Shown piece by piece: positions 1 to 12,386 of a DNA stretch of 64,000 nucleotides. Numbering within the stretch: the stretch's first letter is position 1; each line of letters begins with the position of its first letter. Source of the DNA: Marsupella aquatica (Eukaryota; Marchantiophyta); assembly GCA_973895155.1 (NCBI GenBank), contig OZ316893.1, positions 21,328,001-21,392,000 on the forward strand, read 5' to 3'. A program made the translations under genes and the position numbers. The notes under the pieces were generated by a model. It did no database searches, had not been told where the DNA came from, and worked only from the letters and a program-made list of their open reading frames with translations.

Positions 1-949
1 GAGGCTTGAGGGTGGCTGAAGCAGGGCCAGTAAACATTTGTAAACCAGTACCAGATTTTGCATTATTATGGACTTCTGCATGTGTTGAAATTAAGGCTTG
101 GATGGACCAAGCCCATGAACCTTGAACCAGGATGGACCAGATCACTTTTGACAACAAAAAAATGTACATTTTTTACATAGGAGGTGGATGAGGTTTGTCA
201 AACGCTCAGGTCCACGGGGCCTTGCAGTATGACATGTGTTTGTGAAAAATGCTATGAAAATGATTCATCACGATGCTAAATGACTCTTTAAAAATTGCAT
301 AGCACTAGCACTAGCACGGCCTGGTTCACCTGGCTTATGGCCCAGAATGTATCGTTGAGATACAATTGGTAACGAAAAGAGAGACATTTGAGCAATTCAG
401 GAACTAGTTCATTTACCATGCGCTGGACGAAGCAATGAGTGGTTTCGACGTACAATAATCGCGATCGATTGCAATTGGGAGAAGCTCCCACGGAATTCCA
501 CGCCGAGGAGTTTCGCTGTGGGATTCCCATTAAGATCGTTGGGTTACTCGTTGGACGGAGCTCCCACTGTTAATGCAGAGCAGGACAGAAGAACTCTCCA
601 CATGTGTGTGTCCTTTTTATCTCTACACTGCCGACATTGGGTTCTCCGATTCTGTTTCCTCGACATTAGCTCGCCGGCTTCAACTTCTGCGAAGCGTCAG
701 AGCGTCTGTCCCTCAATCTCGCCCTCCGTCTGGTAATAATTGCTCTCCTTCTTCATAGAAAGACAATACATTGGTGGTGGGTCGAAGCTACCTTATTGGA
801 ACCTTCAGCTCAGCTGCTCTCAAGAATTTCTTTGTGGGCTACAAACCCTCTGCGCTGTGTCGGTATTGGAGGACAGAGGAGGTGGGAAGCAAGGCTGACG
901 AAGGCTCTAGTGGAGCTGAAAGATCGGAGTGAAGACCAACGTGAGAGCT
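1..949. other. Intergenic DNA and 5' leader of the FAP3-like gene
   Basis: I see no supported gene here. The left part is AT-rich. The segment from about 560 to 949 is more GC-balanced and pyrimidine-rich, which fits a promoter and 5' untranslated leader for the gene starting at 950. The short open frames on both strands have no recognisable domain and no codon-level conservation I can identify. No clear TATA box stands out. Confidence 0.4.
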
Positions 950-1870
950 ATGGCAGCTGCTGCCTCGTCGGTAATTATATTGGCCGCAGCTGCTGCTGGC
1001 GTGGGATGGCAGAGGATGTCGGCAGCTGACAAGGTAGGGAACTATGCATGCTCTTTTCGCCCCTCCATTCCTTTGGGAGGAGCATTCCCATCGCACCTGA
1101 TCAGCAGAAAATTGGCTTGCACTTCTGGATCCTTGTTTGGAGACACCGCCCTTGTGAAGTATCAGAGTAACGTTTTTCGAGTTTTGCAGGCTCCATCCTC
1201 ATCCACTGGGCACAGCTCAGCAGCAAGGGCTGGAGTGGGAACGGTCACAAAGGAACCAGTGACCGGCATTGAGTTCTCTAACACTCTGACAGCCCCAGGA
1301 TCCAGCACAGAGCTCTCCTTGGTTGGAGCTGGTGTGCGAGAGAAGAAGATTGCTTTTATCAAAGTCAAGGTTTATGCCATTGGGTTCTACATAGATGCAT
1401 CCTCTTTGGCAGATTCTTCTTTAAGCTCTTGGAAGAGTAAATCTGGGACAGAGCTTTCCAAGGATGAGGCCTTCTTCACGGCATTGATAGAGGTTCCAGT
1501 GGAGAAGACTCTAAAGATGGTCCTTGCAAGAGACATTGAGGGGTCCCAGTTCTGGGGAGCTCTCGATGAGGCTCTCACTCCCAGGCTGACGACAGCAGGA
1601 GTTCCTGGACAACAAGCTTTAACATCTTTGGGTAATGTGTTCAAAGGCGTTGCTTTCAAGCAAGGGACGACTATCCTCCTCACTTGGTCTCAACCTGCAA
1701 CTCTACAAGTAGCCATATCTTCCTCCAACTTAGCTGCCACCGCTGCTCCTAGTGCCACTATCGAGTCTGCAGCTCTGCTCTCCGGCCTCTTCGATGTCTA
1801 CCTCGGCAAGGGCACCGTCTCTCCGTCTACAAAAGCTGCTATTGCCAACAATTTTCCTTCTCTGCTGTGA
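950..1870 (+). CDS. FAP3: FAP3-like chalcone-isomerase-fold fatty-acid-binding protein
   Basis: The 306-residue frame begins at the ATG at 950 (G at +4); the same frame extends upstream only through a GTG. Residues about 100-306 match the chalcone-isomerase fold of plant FAP3-type proteins. Recognisable stretches are GAGVREKKIAFIKVKVYAIG, then the FWGALDEALTPR helix, and LLSGLFDVYLGKGTVSPSTK near the C-terminus. Known family members are plastid stromal proteins that bind fatty acids and do not catalyse chalcone isomerisation. The Ala-rich start (MAAAASSVIILAAAAAG) and about 100 extra N-terminal residues fit an organelle-targeting region, although it is unusually hydrophobic. The frame is open without introns, but a well-formed in-frame intron may lie at 1034-1189 (separate entry), in which case the protein is 254 aa. 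Family assignment is firm; the FAP3 subtype rests on remembered similarity. Confidence 0.82.
   Translation: MAAAASSVIILAAAAAGVGWQRMSAADKVGNYACSFRPSIPLGGAFPSHLISRKLACTSGSLFGDTALVKYQSNVFRVLQAPSSSTGHSSAARAGVGTVTKEPVTGIEFSNTLTAPGSSTELSLVGAGVREKKIAFIKVKVYAIGFYIDASSLADSSLSSWKSKSGTELSKDEAFFTALIEVPVEKTLKMVLARDIEGSQFWGALDEALTPRLTTAGVPGQQALTSLGNVFKGVAFKQGTTILLTWSQPATLQVAISSSNLAATAAPSATIESAALLSGLFDVYLGKGTVSPSTKAAIANNFPSLL
1034..1189 (+). other. Possible in-frame intron or retained exon in the FAP3-like gene
   Basis: The sequence reads AAG|GTAGGG at the left and TTTTGCAG|GCTCC at the right, both good plant splice sites. The enclosed 156 nt is an exact multiple of three, contains no stop in the coding frame, and lies in phase 0 (between codon 28 and the codon after 1189). 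Splicing or retention would therefore give 254- or 306-residue proteins that differ only in the presumed targeting region. The sequence alone cannot decide whether this is a constitutive intron, an alternatively retained one, or a chance pair of sites. Confidence 0.5.
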
Positions 1871-3220
1871 ATAGATTAATGATGATCATCAGTACATAGT
1901 CACAGGCTTGTTGTACGTACTACAAAGCAGTTCAGAATTTTCCCATTCAAAGTAAAACTGCAAGATGCAATTCTTACGTTGAAAGAAAGATTACTTTAGA
2001 TTGTCGATTGATTCGGCGTTTTGTTCTCTAAATACCACTCCAAAGTGTTGGTCGTGCCATCGTTTCAATCAAGAGGTATTTTCCTTCCAGGAAATGGTTC
2101 TCAGTAGTCTAGGAAAGATCAATTTTTCGCTTTTCTTGAGTTAGGGCGGAGCAAGCAAATTTGACAATTGCAATTTTGGTCCCATCTCTCGCTGTTTTTC
2201 GTATGTTTGGCCTTTGAGTGGCTTGTATTCGAGTGTATGTGAGCGGTCTTTTGGCCAGATCCAGACTTTTGGTTGACAGTTGAGGATGTGGGGTGGGTGA
2301 ATTACAGCCATGTTCTGCCATCTTGTCGATGAGTGTCTGGTCCTTGATGAATGGTATTCAAGGTTCCAAGGTTTATGTTAAGGTTTAGGTTCCCCAGACG
2401 ACAGTGATGGCTTGGGCTCTCCGGAATGCAATCTAGCGTGAAGAGCAATTACTATCCGATACCTATTTGGAATGCCTGATATATATCAAACTGAAAGAAT
2501 GCCTGATATATAATAAATTAGGATACGTGGGGGCGTCAAAGGACTTAATTAGTTCCATTTTGGGTTCCAGTTCCGTGACTCCTTCATTGCAGTCCAGTTC
2601 TTCAATCCCAATGCGACAAAAGTGGATGGCATTGTTGGAATATAATACTACCATAGTGAAGACCCCGACATTTGAGTTTTATTAATTGGCCAAGTAAGCT
2701 TACTGCGATTTCTATTCCTACGTCTCCTATTTGTATGTCAGACTAATTCGAGTTTTAATTCGAATATCAGGGCAGGAACATTACCATAACAACACCTTTT
2801 TTAGGCAAAAATTGTACTGTACCACAATCCATTAACCTCTACGTTTTACTTTCTGAGGCCGAAGCCACCTGACAGTGGTGTGCTTGTGATGTCCACGTGT
2901 TCTATCAATCTCATGTTTCTGAATGAAATAAATAAATATCTAAATCTACTCTGAATCACTCTCTACTCATCAGTCCCATCAACGACGGACAAACCGTAGA
3001 CTCCAAAAAAGGTCCTTGAGTAGATTTGTCTGCCGATCTTAAGGGTCGTCACTACCACAGTGAAATTGAGTGGCAACTGGTCTATATCCAAAAGAAAATT
3101 GCTACTGATCAATCTCCCAGGATAGTTAGTGATGTAAACCGGCCCATCTCCTTCCCTGTATTTGGACAGGTTGAGATGACCTCACTTGTAGAATAGTATC
3201 TTCATGCACCCTCCATCTTG
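1871..3220. other. Intergenic space between FAP3-like and PYRR 3' ends
   Basis: This interval lies between the stop codons of two convergent genes, so it should contain both 3' untranslated regions. A cluster of AATAAA-like words occurs near 2928-2940. A short near-duplication of a TGCCTGATATATA word appears around 2470-2512. No open frame has a recognisable product. Confidence 0.45.
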
Positions 3221-6200
3221 CTAAGCAGTTACAGCAGCAGAGCCAGCTGCTGGCCGTGACCCATTTAAATTTGTTTGAGACTCCGAAGAAAACTCAGATC
3301 GTAGCCTCATGAGGAGAAGGCCAAGATTGTTCTTTCCGGTTCCTGTCCTTCCAGCTCCCCAAAACAGATCATGTGTAGAGGCCTCCACTAGAACGGATCC
3401 TGCAGTACCAAGCAGCATCTTTTGTAGAGATGGGTAGGAGCTGAACTTCACCCGAAGAGCTCTGTACATAGCATCGACCTTCGCTGTATCCCAATCCTGA
3501 CGTACCTGAGAAAGACATAACTTCAGCCTGTTAGCAGAACCAAGGCTGGACCTTTGCTTTCTCATGGAATCCCCTCACTGCCTGGTTGAACAAGAGGCAG
3601 GGTAATATAATTTCTGGGAGCCAGAGTTCTAGTAATATTAATAATAGTAGAAATAATTTTAAAATATGCCTACCAAATCTGGTCGTTCCCTCATAAGACT
3701 TCGTCCAAACCGTGCTGCTTCTTCGGGGCTGGGTGCTCTTTGAATCTTAGTGATAATTTCCTCTGCTACAGTATCTTGAACGCCGGCAAATTTTTGTGCC
3801 TGGATCATATCAAATTTATGGTCAGCTGGCACATATTTACAACCACAGTCTTCCTAATTATTTCCTGGGTCACTAGGAGATCCAGCTTTTGTGTTTCCGC
3901 TTATTGTTTGCTCTGCCGGCCAAGAAGAGTTCGAAAATCTCCACCTGGATCCGGAATTACCGAAAGAACAAACTTTACCTGGTAATAATGCTCAACACTT
4001 CCCCACATCTTATTGTTCCCATTTGAGTCGGGCAACGAAATTGGATGTGGAGAGAAGTTGGACAGTGCTCCATATGGTTCCCAAGTCTTGTAGAAGGAAA
4101 TAACGGCTGGGGGTCTTGCGTTTGTCGAGAGAATGCCGTTGTTCATTGCCATTGCTGCTTCCACAGCTGCTGGAGTGGGGGGCCACAGGCCAGGAACTTG
4201 TTGTAGATGTCCCGTTATTAACATGTCTCTGCCAATCTGCAAACATCGTTGTCAGTACATCATTTCGCCCGGCCAATTTCCTCCGGACATTGCCTTGCAG
4301 TTTCGTTTTGCAGAAAAAACTCTAAACTGACGAGGACTTGATAGACTGAAAACGCCGTCACAAACCACATAAAATGTAGTTCCATCAGCAATGCAAGTTT
4401 GTTCAGGACTTGACCACAATTTCTACTGTTTGCTCGGTACAAAATGCCATACCTTCTCGAATTCCACGTCCGAAAGATTCAGAGCCTGAGTCATCTCCAC
4501 CATACCCAGATCACCGACTGGTGATGGAGCTAACACTCCTCCAATGATCTTAGGAGCAACGAATGCAAGAACCTGGTATGATTGTAGAGGGAACTGATAT
4601 CGTCAGGAGTCCAATACAAACAATTGAGCATACAACTACCGTAGTTGACCGTCCACAATCATGCAGCTACAGTCCTTGAACTGGAGAGACGTTAACAAGG
4701 AACATCGCCGGCCCCCCTCCCCCTTATAAAAAGGCACCTTATGGAACTCGGAGAGAAAGGTATTGTTCAATCGTGAGTGCATGAGAAAGAACCTCTAAAT
4801 ATAGGGAGACACAACTAAGAACAAGCCATTTGGAATCCCAATCTATTGCTCATCCATCCGTTCAGCTCAGCTATTTTCGCATGATTGAGGAACAGCCTAC
4901 CTTGTGGATAACACCAGAAGCAATGGCTGGTGCAGACAATGTCCCTCCACATTCCCACAGAACTGACAAAAATCCACGGTCATAGCAATAATCCATTACG
5001 CCTTTCGGAGTCAAAAAGTCAAACTCGACAATTTCTACTCCTCGGACAGCCAATCGTTTTTGGAAGTCGGAACGAGCCCCCCTTTGAGTCATGACTATTG
5101 TTGGTGCATTTGCCACATCCCACAGATGTAATTCTTCTGGTAGATTCAATGTCCTCGACATGACTATGCGGACTGGAAGATGCCCTCCTTCTTGCCTTGT
5201 TGTTAGGCGTGGATCTGAAAAAACCCAAAACCATAAATTACTACAAAACATACTGACCACGTACCAGTAGGACTACCAGTTGATATTCTAAAACATAAAC
5301 GAGACACAGGCACGGATAATTGCTTACTATCACGGCGTACTGTATTTCCTCCGACAATGATGGCATCACTTCGTCCCCTTGTAGCAAAAACACGTTGACG
5401 TGATTCCTTGCTTGAGACCCATGAAGCATGTCCCGTGCTTGCTGCAATTTTCCCTACAATGCCATCCAGGAGCAAGGGTTTGCTTAGCTCCGTAGTATAC
5501 TTGCAGACCCTCAAAATTCAGCCACAGCTTGGTAGAGGATTGATCAATGCATTTTTATTGAACGTTAAAACTCGAGTCAGCGGCCATTCTTGTTTGCGAA
5601 GGGGACCACTGTGAAAAGTTAAATCTCACCATCTATTGTCATAGCATATTTCAAAACCGAGTAAGGCAGACGTTGCGCAGCCCTGCATAAGAGCGGTGCA
5701 TTCACCATCCGGCAAGAATGCAAAGCCTCCTGAAAAAGTACAGAAATGAGAGACTTAAGTCCATTTTGGTCTAGAGGTCATGCACAAATCAACTTCGCCA
5801 AGAGATCGAATTGCAGGGCCCACAATTTGACCAGTTTGCAAGAGACCAAGCAGACTGTTTACCTCAAGCCGTTCCTCCTCTTTCACGTCTTCACCAAGAA
5901 CATCAACCGGAATACCATCATTCCTCAAAGCGCTAATTGCCTTCCCCCTCAGATGGAGTAGTGGATGACGAAGCCCCACCACTACCCTCGAGACCCTAGC
6001 CTGCCAAAAACGTGTAGTTCATTGTCACCTTCCCGGCTGCCAAAATGCCACATTGCTCCAATCGAATTTCCACAACAAGGATTAACTTGGCGTCCTCCAC
6101 ATAACCACACCCGACACACACCAAGCCAATCCAACAGATTGCTACAAGTCCAATTGTTGTGAAGGTGACAAGATGGTGTCCAGAAAACCAAACCCAACGC

Positions 6201-6604
6201 AATAGATTGCTACAGTCCAATTGTCTGAAATAGAGAAAGGTGGACTCCAGAAAACCAAATCCAACCAAACCAAACCAAACCAAACACACCTGTTTCAGTG
6301 CGATTACCGCACTGTCATCACCATGGCAGTCGCCCGGTTCCAAGTTCAGATAGGCAACACCGCCATAGGCATCATCCCGAGCTCTCTCCACAGCCTGCAC
6401 TTCGGCACTCTTTGTGCCCTGCGCATACAGAAATCCCTCGCCCACAACGCGCGATCCATGGGCAATCACACAGCCAGCATTGGGGTGAGGGGCTGTGAGC
6501 CCCGCGGATGAATCTGCAAGCTCCACCGCTCTGAACAGATGTTGAGCTGGCACCTGCGCCGATGAAGCACGCAGCGACAGCGTCTGGTGCATCACGGTAA
6601 GCAT
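3221..6604 (-). CDS. PYRR: PYRR: riboflavin biosynthesis reductase fused to a NADAR/COG3236 N-glycosidase domain
   Basis: Nine exons on the minus strand: 6604-6290, 6000-5863, 5729-5630, 5453-5328, 5214-4901, 4572-4453, 4236-3979, 3799-3674, 3505-3221. All joints are GT-AG and keep frame, giving 593 aa, close to the roughly 600 aa of plant PYRR. Residues about 30-190 are a cytidine-deaminase-like fold. The reductase domain follows, with KIAASTGHASW, SDAIIVGGNTVRRD and LWECGGTL. The last about 220 residues are the YbiA/NADAR domain, with SFYKTWEPYGALSNFSPHPI, WGSVEHYYQ and ASTHDLFWG. PYRR reduces the ribosyl side chain of the pyrimidinone intermediate of riboflavin synthesis in plastids; the NADAR domain is known to clear reactive early intermediates. 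The deaminase zinc ligands are gone: KSAEVQA replaces HAE, and PGDCHGDDS replaces the PCxxxGxTPPC signature. This matches PYRR rather than PYRD. The first 30 or so residues would serve as a transit peptide; an extra 5' exon is not excluded. Confidence 0.93.
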
Positions 6605-7800
6605 GGCTGCAGATTGCTTGATGTCCCGTTGATTGGAGCATAAAAGTTTATAAGCGCTGGATCAAATCGTTGGATGACGAGGTAATCGCCGAATAGAAAT
6701 AATTCTCGTGAAGGTGGTGGTGGTGACACTCCTGTCTTCAACCGACCTGGTGGACCAAATGATCATCAAGAGTTTTCCAGCTGGCAGCTCCTCCTTGTGG
6801 AGGGAAGGTGAAATTCCATTTTCTTCTTAATCTCCTTCTCAAGCTATATGCTGCCGCAACAGCAGCAGCAGCGATCCAACAAAAGGGTCCGAGGTGGGTC
6901 AATTTGCTGCCTACTATCCTCCAATCGATGTGCTCACTGAAACAGGCCGGGCACTGAGCCACACCACAGCAGATTACGGGCTTCTGAGAGTCCAAGTTCC
7001 GCACAACCCAAGGTCCAGCACGAACGAAGGGTCTTCAATCAACAGAAAATCATGAGGTCTGTTTTCTCCAAATTCCCCAGCTATGTGACTGCTAGCACCA
7101 ATTCATCTCCCTTGGCCTCTCTGCGCACCCAATTGCCACTCCCCTTGCACTCGTCATCCATGCATCCATCCAAAAACCTGAGACAGAGAGAAAAACTAGA
7201 GGAGAGGAGAGGAGAGTCTCACAATCAGCCTAAACCCCAGAACGAGCTTTCAAATGCAGGATCGAGTCCCATCCGAAGATGACGGCAACCGAACTAAATT
7301 CTGAACCCCAAAGATCCCAATCCGGTATCCCTACTACCCTGCAGAGTAGCGTCTACTGACGGACGGTAAGGACGGCGATCGACAACGGCCGAGATCTACT
7401 TTTCTCCTGCTCTGTCTCGTGTCGTCCACTTTCCTGTCTCTCGCTCTCCAATCCTCTCCAGTCCACAGACCTCACATTGCAAAAATCCCGACTGAACCAG
7501 TGCCCGACGACTCTCATCTATAGAGTAACGAGCACTATGCCCGAGCTTTGCACGGTGAAATGAGGGCTGGCCAGAGAGCTGAGAGGCAAGAGAGGGCAAG
7601 TGGTAATCAAATCGAATGGATACAAAAATTTTCTAAAATATCTAACGGCCAGATTTGATTCCTGCCAATTCTGTATTTCATAAGGGGACTAAAGACGAAA
7701 AAAGGTGGGATCACTTATTACAGTTGTAGAGATGATCTATGGGGTAATGACGGTTTGGTTGGGTTATTAGCAACCCTCTCACCAGAATGAGGAAATTTTG

Positions 7801-8034
7801 AGTTTTGTGGGAACAGGTTTAAGACTACAACCTCAGCCCAAACAGTCTTTATCACACTTAGGACATTCCGGGGAAAAGGATTATAGGGTAGGACTTTGCT
7901 GGTAGGCGACAGCCGGGAAGCTTTTCTGAGCTTTGTGGGCTTTGTGTGAACAGGTTTCAAACTAGAACCTCAGCCCAAACAGTCTTTATCATACTTAGTA
8001 TCTGTTTGGAAAAAAGATTATTGGGTAGGACTTT
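7801..8034. repeat. Imperfect tandem duplication, about 137-bp period
   Basis: The segment starting near 7801 is repeated near 7938. Both copies contain the word CCTCAGCCCAAACAGTCTTT and then ATCAYACTTAG and GGGTAGGACTTT in the same order and spacing, offset by 137 bp. The copies differ at many sites between these words, so the duplication is not recent. Confidence 0.7.
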
Positions 8035-8568
8035 CCGGGCAGAGAATTATGAAAATAGTAGCACCTAGCTAGTAGAAAAGGTTACACACCACTAAAACTT
8101 AGGCCCCAACAAGGCTATGGACTGCATGAAAGTGGATGCGGGTTAGCTTCACCTTAGGTCATCGACTCTGGTTACTTGACAGATGGGAATGCAACTTTAT
8201 TGAATATTTGGGTTTAAAGTAAAACAATACAGTCTGGGGAGCAATTTACTATATAAGTTAGTTTTGGGGGCAAATATGTAGTAACCATCAATTTGGGGGG
8301 TAGTTTAGTGAGAAGCTATAAAGGGATAATGGCCGACCTTAACCCTATACCCAATCTCACCGACGTTCTCCGATACTAATAAAACTCCGTCTGCCGTCGC
8401 CGTCACATCAAACAAGCGTGACTGCATGACGACAGTAGTCTGCACGATCTCTGATTCCCCAGACTAGAGGAGTCTTCCGGAGGCGGCTCCAAACTTGCTC
8501 AGTACTGCAGTCAGTACCTTTACTACCTTGCTCGCTGACGACGAGCGACAGTGTAAATACGGACAGAA

Positions 8569-8604
8569 GGACGGGAGGAAGGACGGGAGGAAGGACGGGA
8601 GGAA
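8569..8604. repeat. 12-bp minisatellite, three perfect copies
   Basis: The unit GGACGGGAGGAA occurs three times in a row with no mismatch (8569-8580, 8581-8592, 8593-8604), followed by a partial copy. It lies in intergenic DNA with no adjacent gene. Confidence 0.9.
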
Positions 8605-11600
8605 GGAGATGACGAAGGACAGGTTAGGTCCGCCTCTGTCGTCATCGAAGGTTCTATGGTCCGTCCCTACTTGCCTCGTCATCGCTTGTCCCTCGCTGGC
8701 CCCGAGGGGCCTCCCTGTACCTTAATTAACGCCCTTGGTGATCTCAGATTAAACGCACTTAAGAAAATTAGGCAGCTAATTTAAACGATTTTGTTTTCCT
8801 TTTCGACAGATTGCGAATGTCGTCTTGTGATGATGGATCCTATGAATCGTACTTATCTGATTTTCCTACATTAATTTCTGGCAGATCTCCCTAAGTTTAA
8901 TTTAAAGAATGTCAGTTAGATCTTGCTATTCAGGTCCGTGGAAACTGGCTGATGGATGACAGCAAGTCTAGCAATTTTTTTCTTCCAAAAGTGGCAAATA
9001 TCGTTTAGAAAAGTGGATTCTTAGCCAATATTTGCCCACTAAAAAAATGCAGGACCAGCGTTTTTCCACCTCAAACTATTGCTGGTTACTTTAACAATGA
9101 AAGGCATTAAATACGATTTTTTTTCAATAACATTGGCAAATTGGACTTCAATTTGAAACTTGCCACCACTCCTGAGGGGTGAGGGCACAAAATAGCCACC
9201 CTGTCCTCTTTCCTAAGGGGCGAGGAAACCCTTGCTCGCCATAACTTGACCTTGGAAAGCGGAGAGGTTGCCAGTCTTCCCAAGGGATTGTTCCCTCTCG
9301 TCCTTAGTGCTCCTTACCTGACATAATTAGGGCTTTACTGTGGTAGGACAGGGGACTGGTGGCACACTTCTTCTCCATAACATTGTAATGCAATTTGAGA
9401 AAATACCCAAAACCTACAACTGTTTATAACCTTTTGGAGACTCTCCAAATTCCTTTCTTGTTAGGCCCTCACAGAAATCAGGGTTGCTTTCCATTCACCC
9501 CAACTTTACCCCCCAAGAAGTGTACCATTAATAAGCCCTTGAAAAGATCACTGTAGTATATCATAAATATACATAAGATAATATTGTTTGGTTTTGGCGC
9601 TGTTGTGAAAATAGACTTGGACACTGTAACATGATCTTCTGTTTGGAAACCACAAATTTCCGTTTGAAGCACCTTGCAATCCTCCAATCCATCATATATA
9701 GAAGTTTTGCTCAATACATTCATTAATTATGCTCAGTCTGAGAAGATCATTGTACTGGTCCCTGTAAATGCACATCAAAATAGAAGAACATATAGATGTT
9801 CAACATTGTTTCACACCATGATAAACTTTGTTATTTTATTTAAATCAATGAGAACTTGTCATATATTATCACATTTTGACATGTGATTATCTACAAGGCA
9901 CTTTACTTTGGTACCCGAGATTCCTTGTACATTGTGATTCCTTGTACCTTCTGATTCCTACTATCTGATGTACCTTGTACCCACACTTTCTAAATTTGTG
10001 CAACTCTGGTCAGAATGAATAATTTTATTCGCAATTAATATTTTACGGAAGGGAAACACTTGTGCCAGTCTTTCTCCTACGCATGACTAGATTTGTATCT
10101 TTGAATATTTTGGACACAATAATGATTTCAAGTCCATTTCATCACACCTTCATGGCTAGCTCTCTGATGTGGGAGCGGGAGATCCTCAGTTCAAGCCTTG
10201 TAGAAGATCTAACGCTTGTAGTTTTGTAATAACGATTCCCCCTCTACCAAATCAGTTAAATGAAATTTTTAATTAAAACATTTAAAGGGGTCATTGAAAG
10301 CGAGATTGAAAGTGGGCTTTCCTTGGAAAGTAAAAGAGGGCCTTCCTAATTTTGAATGGGGGAAAAAATTTAGCCCTCATAAAGTAAATAAAAAAATTAA
10401 ATATCACTGAAAAAATAGGGCATTTGGTCAAGCTAATGGCATACAGTAGTTAGCTGGCATGTTGGAACTTCCTATTAGATGTTGTTTGGTAAGATGGGTT
10501 GATCACGCAGAATCAAATGGAAATTAATATAAAAAATAAAACAAAAAAATGGGCATTCTAAGCAAGTCGATGGAATTGCCATATAGTATAGGAGTGAGTG
10601 ACAAACAAGCCGGACTAATTTATTCATGAGAGAATAACCGGCAGAAGAGTGTCAGAATGAACTCAAATTCTGATGATTCTTCCCCAGTTTACTTAATTTG
10701 TGCAAAGTCTCTTTGATTGCATGGAATGATCTTTAGATTTCCCTCATGGAAGTAAGAATCATCAAATTCAAAACGGAAAACACCTGATTATCCTATATTC
10801 CATCAACAGAATCCCCGAGTTGTGTTGGGTGCGGTACGCATGATATAAGCAAGCTATGAAGGTGTGATGCAATGGACTTGAGATCATAATTGACGTTCTC
10901 AAACAACCGTCCTTCAAAACACTGGCGACATACATTCCAGACCAAACTGCAAGTAGCTCCAGTGCACGACCCACATTCCTCAACTTAGCACCGACGGGCC
11001 TCAAAAGGAACTACCAAATGTATATTACAAAGGATACAAGGACACCTTCCATAAGTGGGCTTTCGAACAAACTATCCACTCTACCTTGTACATACCAAAC
11101 AAGAGACTCACAGGAGGAAAGTGTCTACACCAAATGATGTATGGGATACATTTCCTAGGGTGATGATAAATGTAAAAACTTTGGCCCTTTTAAGACATGT
11201 TTCTCTACCATCTCCAAGGGTACAATCATCTTCGTTAGTAATTGAGAATTGTGCCTAAGGCAAGTCTGAATCTCCATTCATTTCATCTCGAAAATTCCTA
11301 AAACTCATCAGGCGCCAGAGGTACTTTGCTCCGTACATCTTAGCAGCATTGGCAAACAAATCTTAAAATGTCTTCACTTCAGACCCATACCTCAAAAGTA
11401 CGGATATTCAAGTGTCAGAACATTCTGCTGATTACTGCCATTGAGCAAGCCTGAAACAGGCACCCACTCGAAGTAAATACTCGAGAGGTATCTGACACTT
11501 GCAAACTGCGGTTGCACCGAGACGAATTGACTATGCTACCAGTCGTAAATTCCTGTTTGCATTTTTCTACCATAAAAAGCTATCGTCAGGATTTGTGGCA

Positions 11601-11768
11601 GTGCACTTGAAGATTATCAATTCAGGAGTCACTTTCTTCTGGGTTTTTGCTTCTCTCTGCGAGATGCAAATCCATTCATGGTCAAAAACTCTTTCAATTA
11701 TGTGCCAGATGAGAAGGACATCTCTGGCAGATACCTTATTGTAGTTGGTCCTATATACAGTAATCACT

Positions 11769-11815
11769 AATTACTAACTACTACTAACTACTAACTACTA
11801 CTACTACTACTACTA
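11769..11815. repeat. (ACT)n-rich microsatellite
   Basis: An interrupted run of ACT/AACT units ends in seven or so uninterrupted CTA triplets. It is a simple sequence repeat in intergenic DNA. Confidence 0.85.
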
Positions 11816-12386
11816 GTAATACAGGTCATATGAAATCAGCAGCATCCACCATCATCGTAATAAATAGCACAGAACCACCATAACAGGTTACAACCCCATG
11901 GCCCCTTGATGCCTTGCAAACAGTATGCGCAACTCGACCATGACTACTCTCAGGTGGCTCCTATCCCCACAACTCGCAACTTCTTTTGATTGATCGCAGT
12001 CCACTAAAGCAAATTCTAATTGAAATGCCAATGGCAATCACTGGTGCTGCAGCCAGATGTAAGAGACTCAATTCTCAGTGCTTTGGAACATTTGTTCCAG
12101 TGCGAGTAATGCGGTGAAGTGGATAAATGATTGTCATATTCAGTTCCGGTGGGAAAAAATGATCCAATATGTACATTGTAGGCCGCAACCACTTGAAGAT
12201 GTACTCACTCAACTGTTTGCATGCATGCAATGAGCACCAAATACACAGAAACTCCTGTGCCCCTGGCTGCGATGACCTTGGACAGTTGTAACACCTATAA
12301 ACAGTAAGATTTTTGGATTATTTAACATTATTAGTACTGCATCCAGCAAGGCATCATTACAGGACACTGTCGGTTGAGGTTAGAGA

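Larger units (their letters stand above)
6605..12386. other. Intergenic region with small repeats, no supported gene
   Basis: This 5.8-kb interval lies between the start of PYRR and the 3' end of the MINDY gene. It should include the PYRR promoter, with pyrimidine-rich and GA-rich stretches around 7130-7460. It contains an imperfect 137-bp-period duplication near 7.8-8.0 kb, a 12-bp minisatellite at 8569 and an ACT microsatellite at 11769. Much of 8.7-11.0 kb is AT-rich. The sequence at about 10160-10200 vaguely resembles tRNA A and B box spacing. I find no open frame with a recognisable domain. Confidence 0.4.

Noticed and set aside
6738-7004. 88-codon minus-strand frame upstream of PYRR, as a possible transit-peptide exon
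   Set aside because: The PYRR frame already has a start and normal length; this frame has Cys-rich sequence unlike a transit peptide and no clear splice link.
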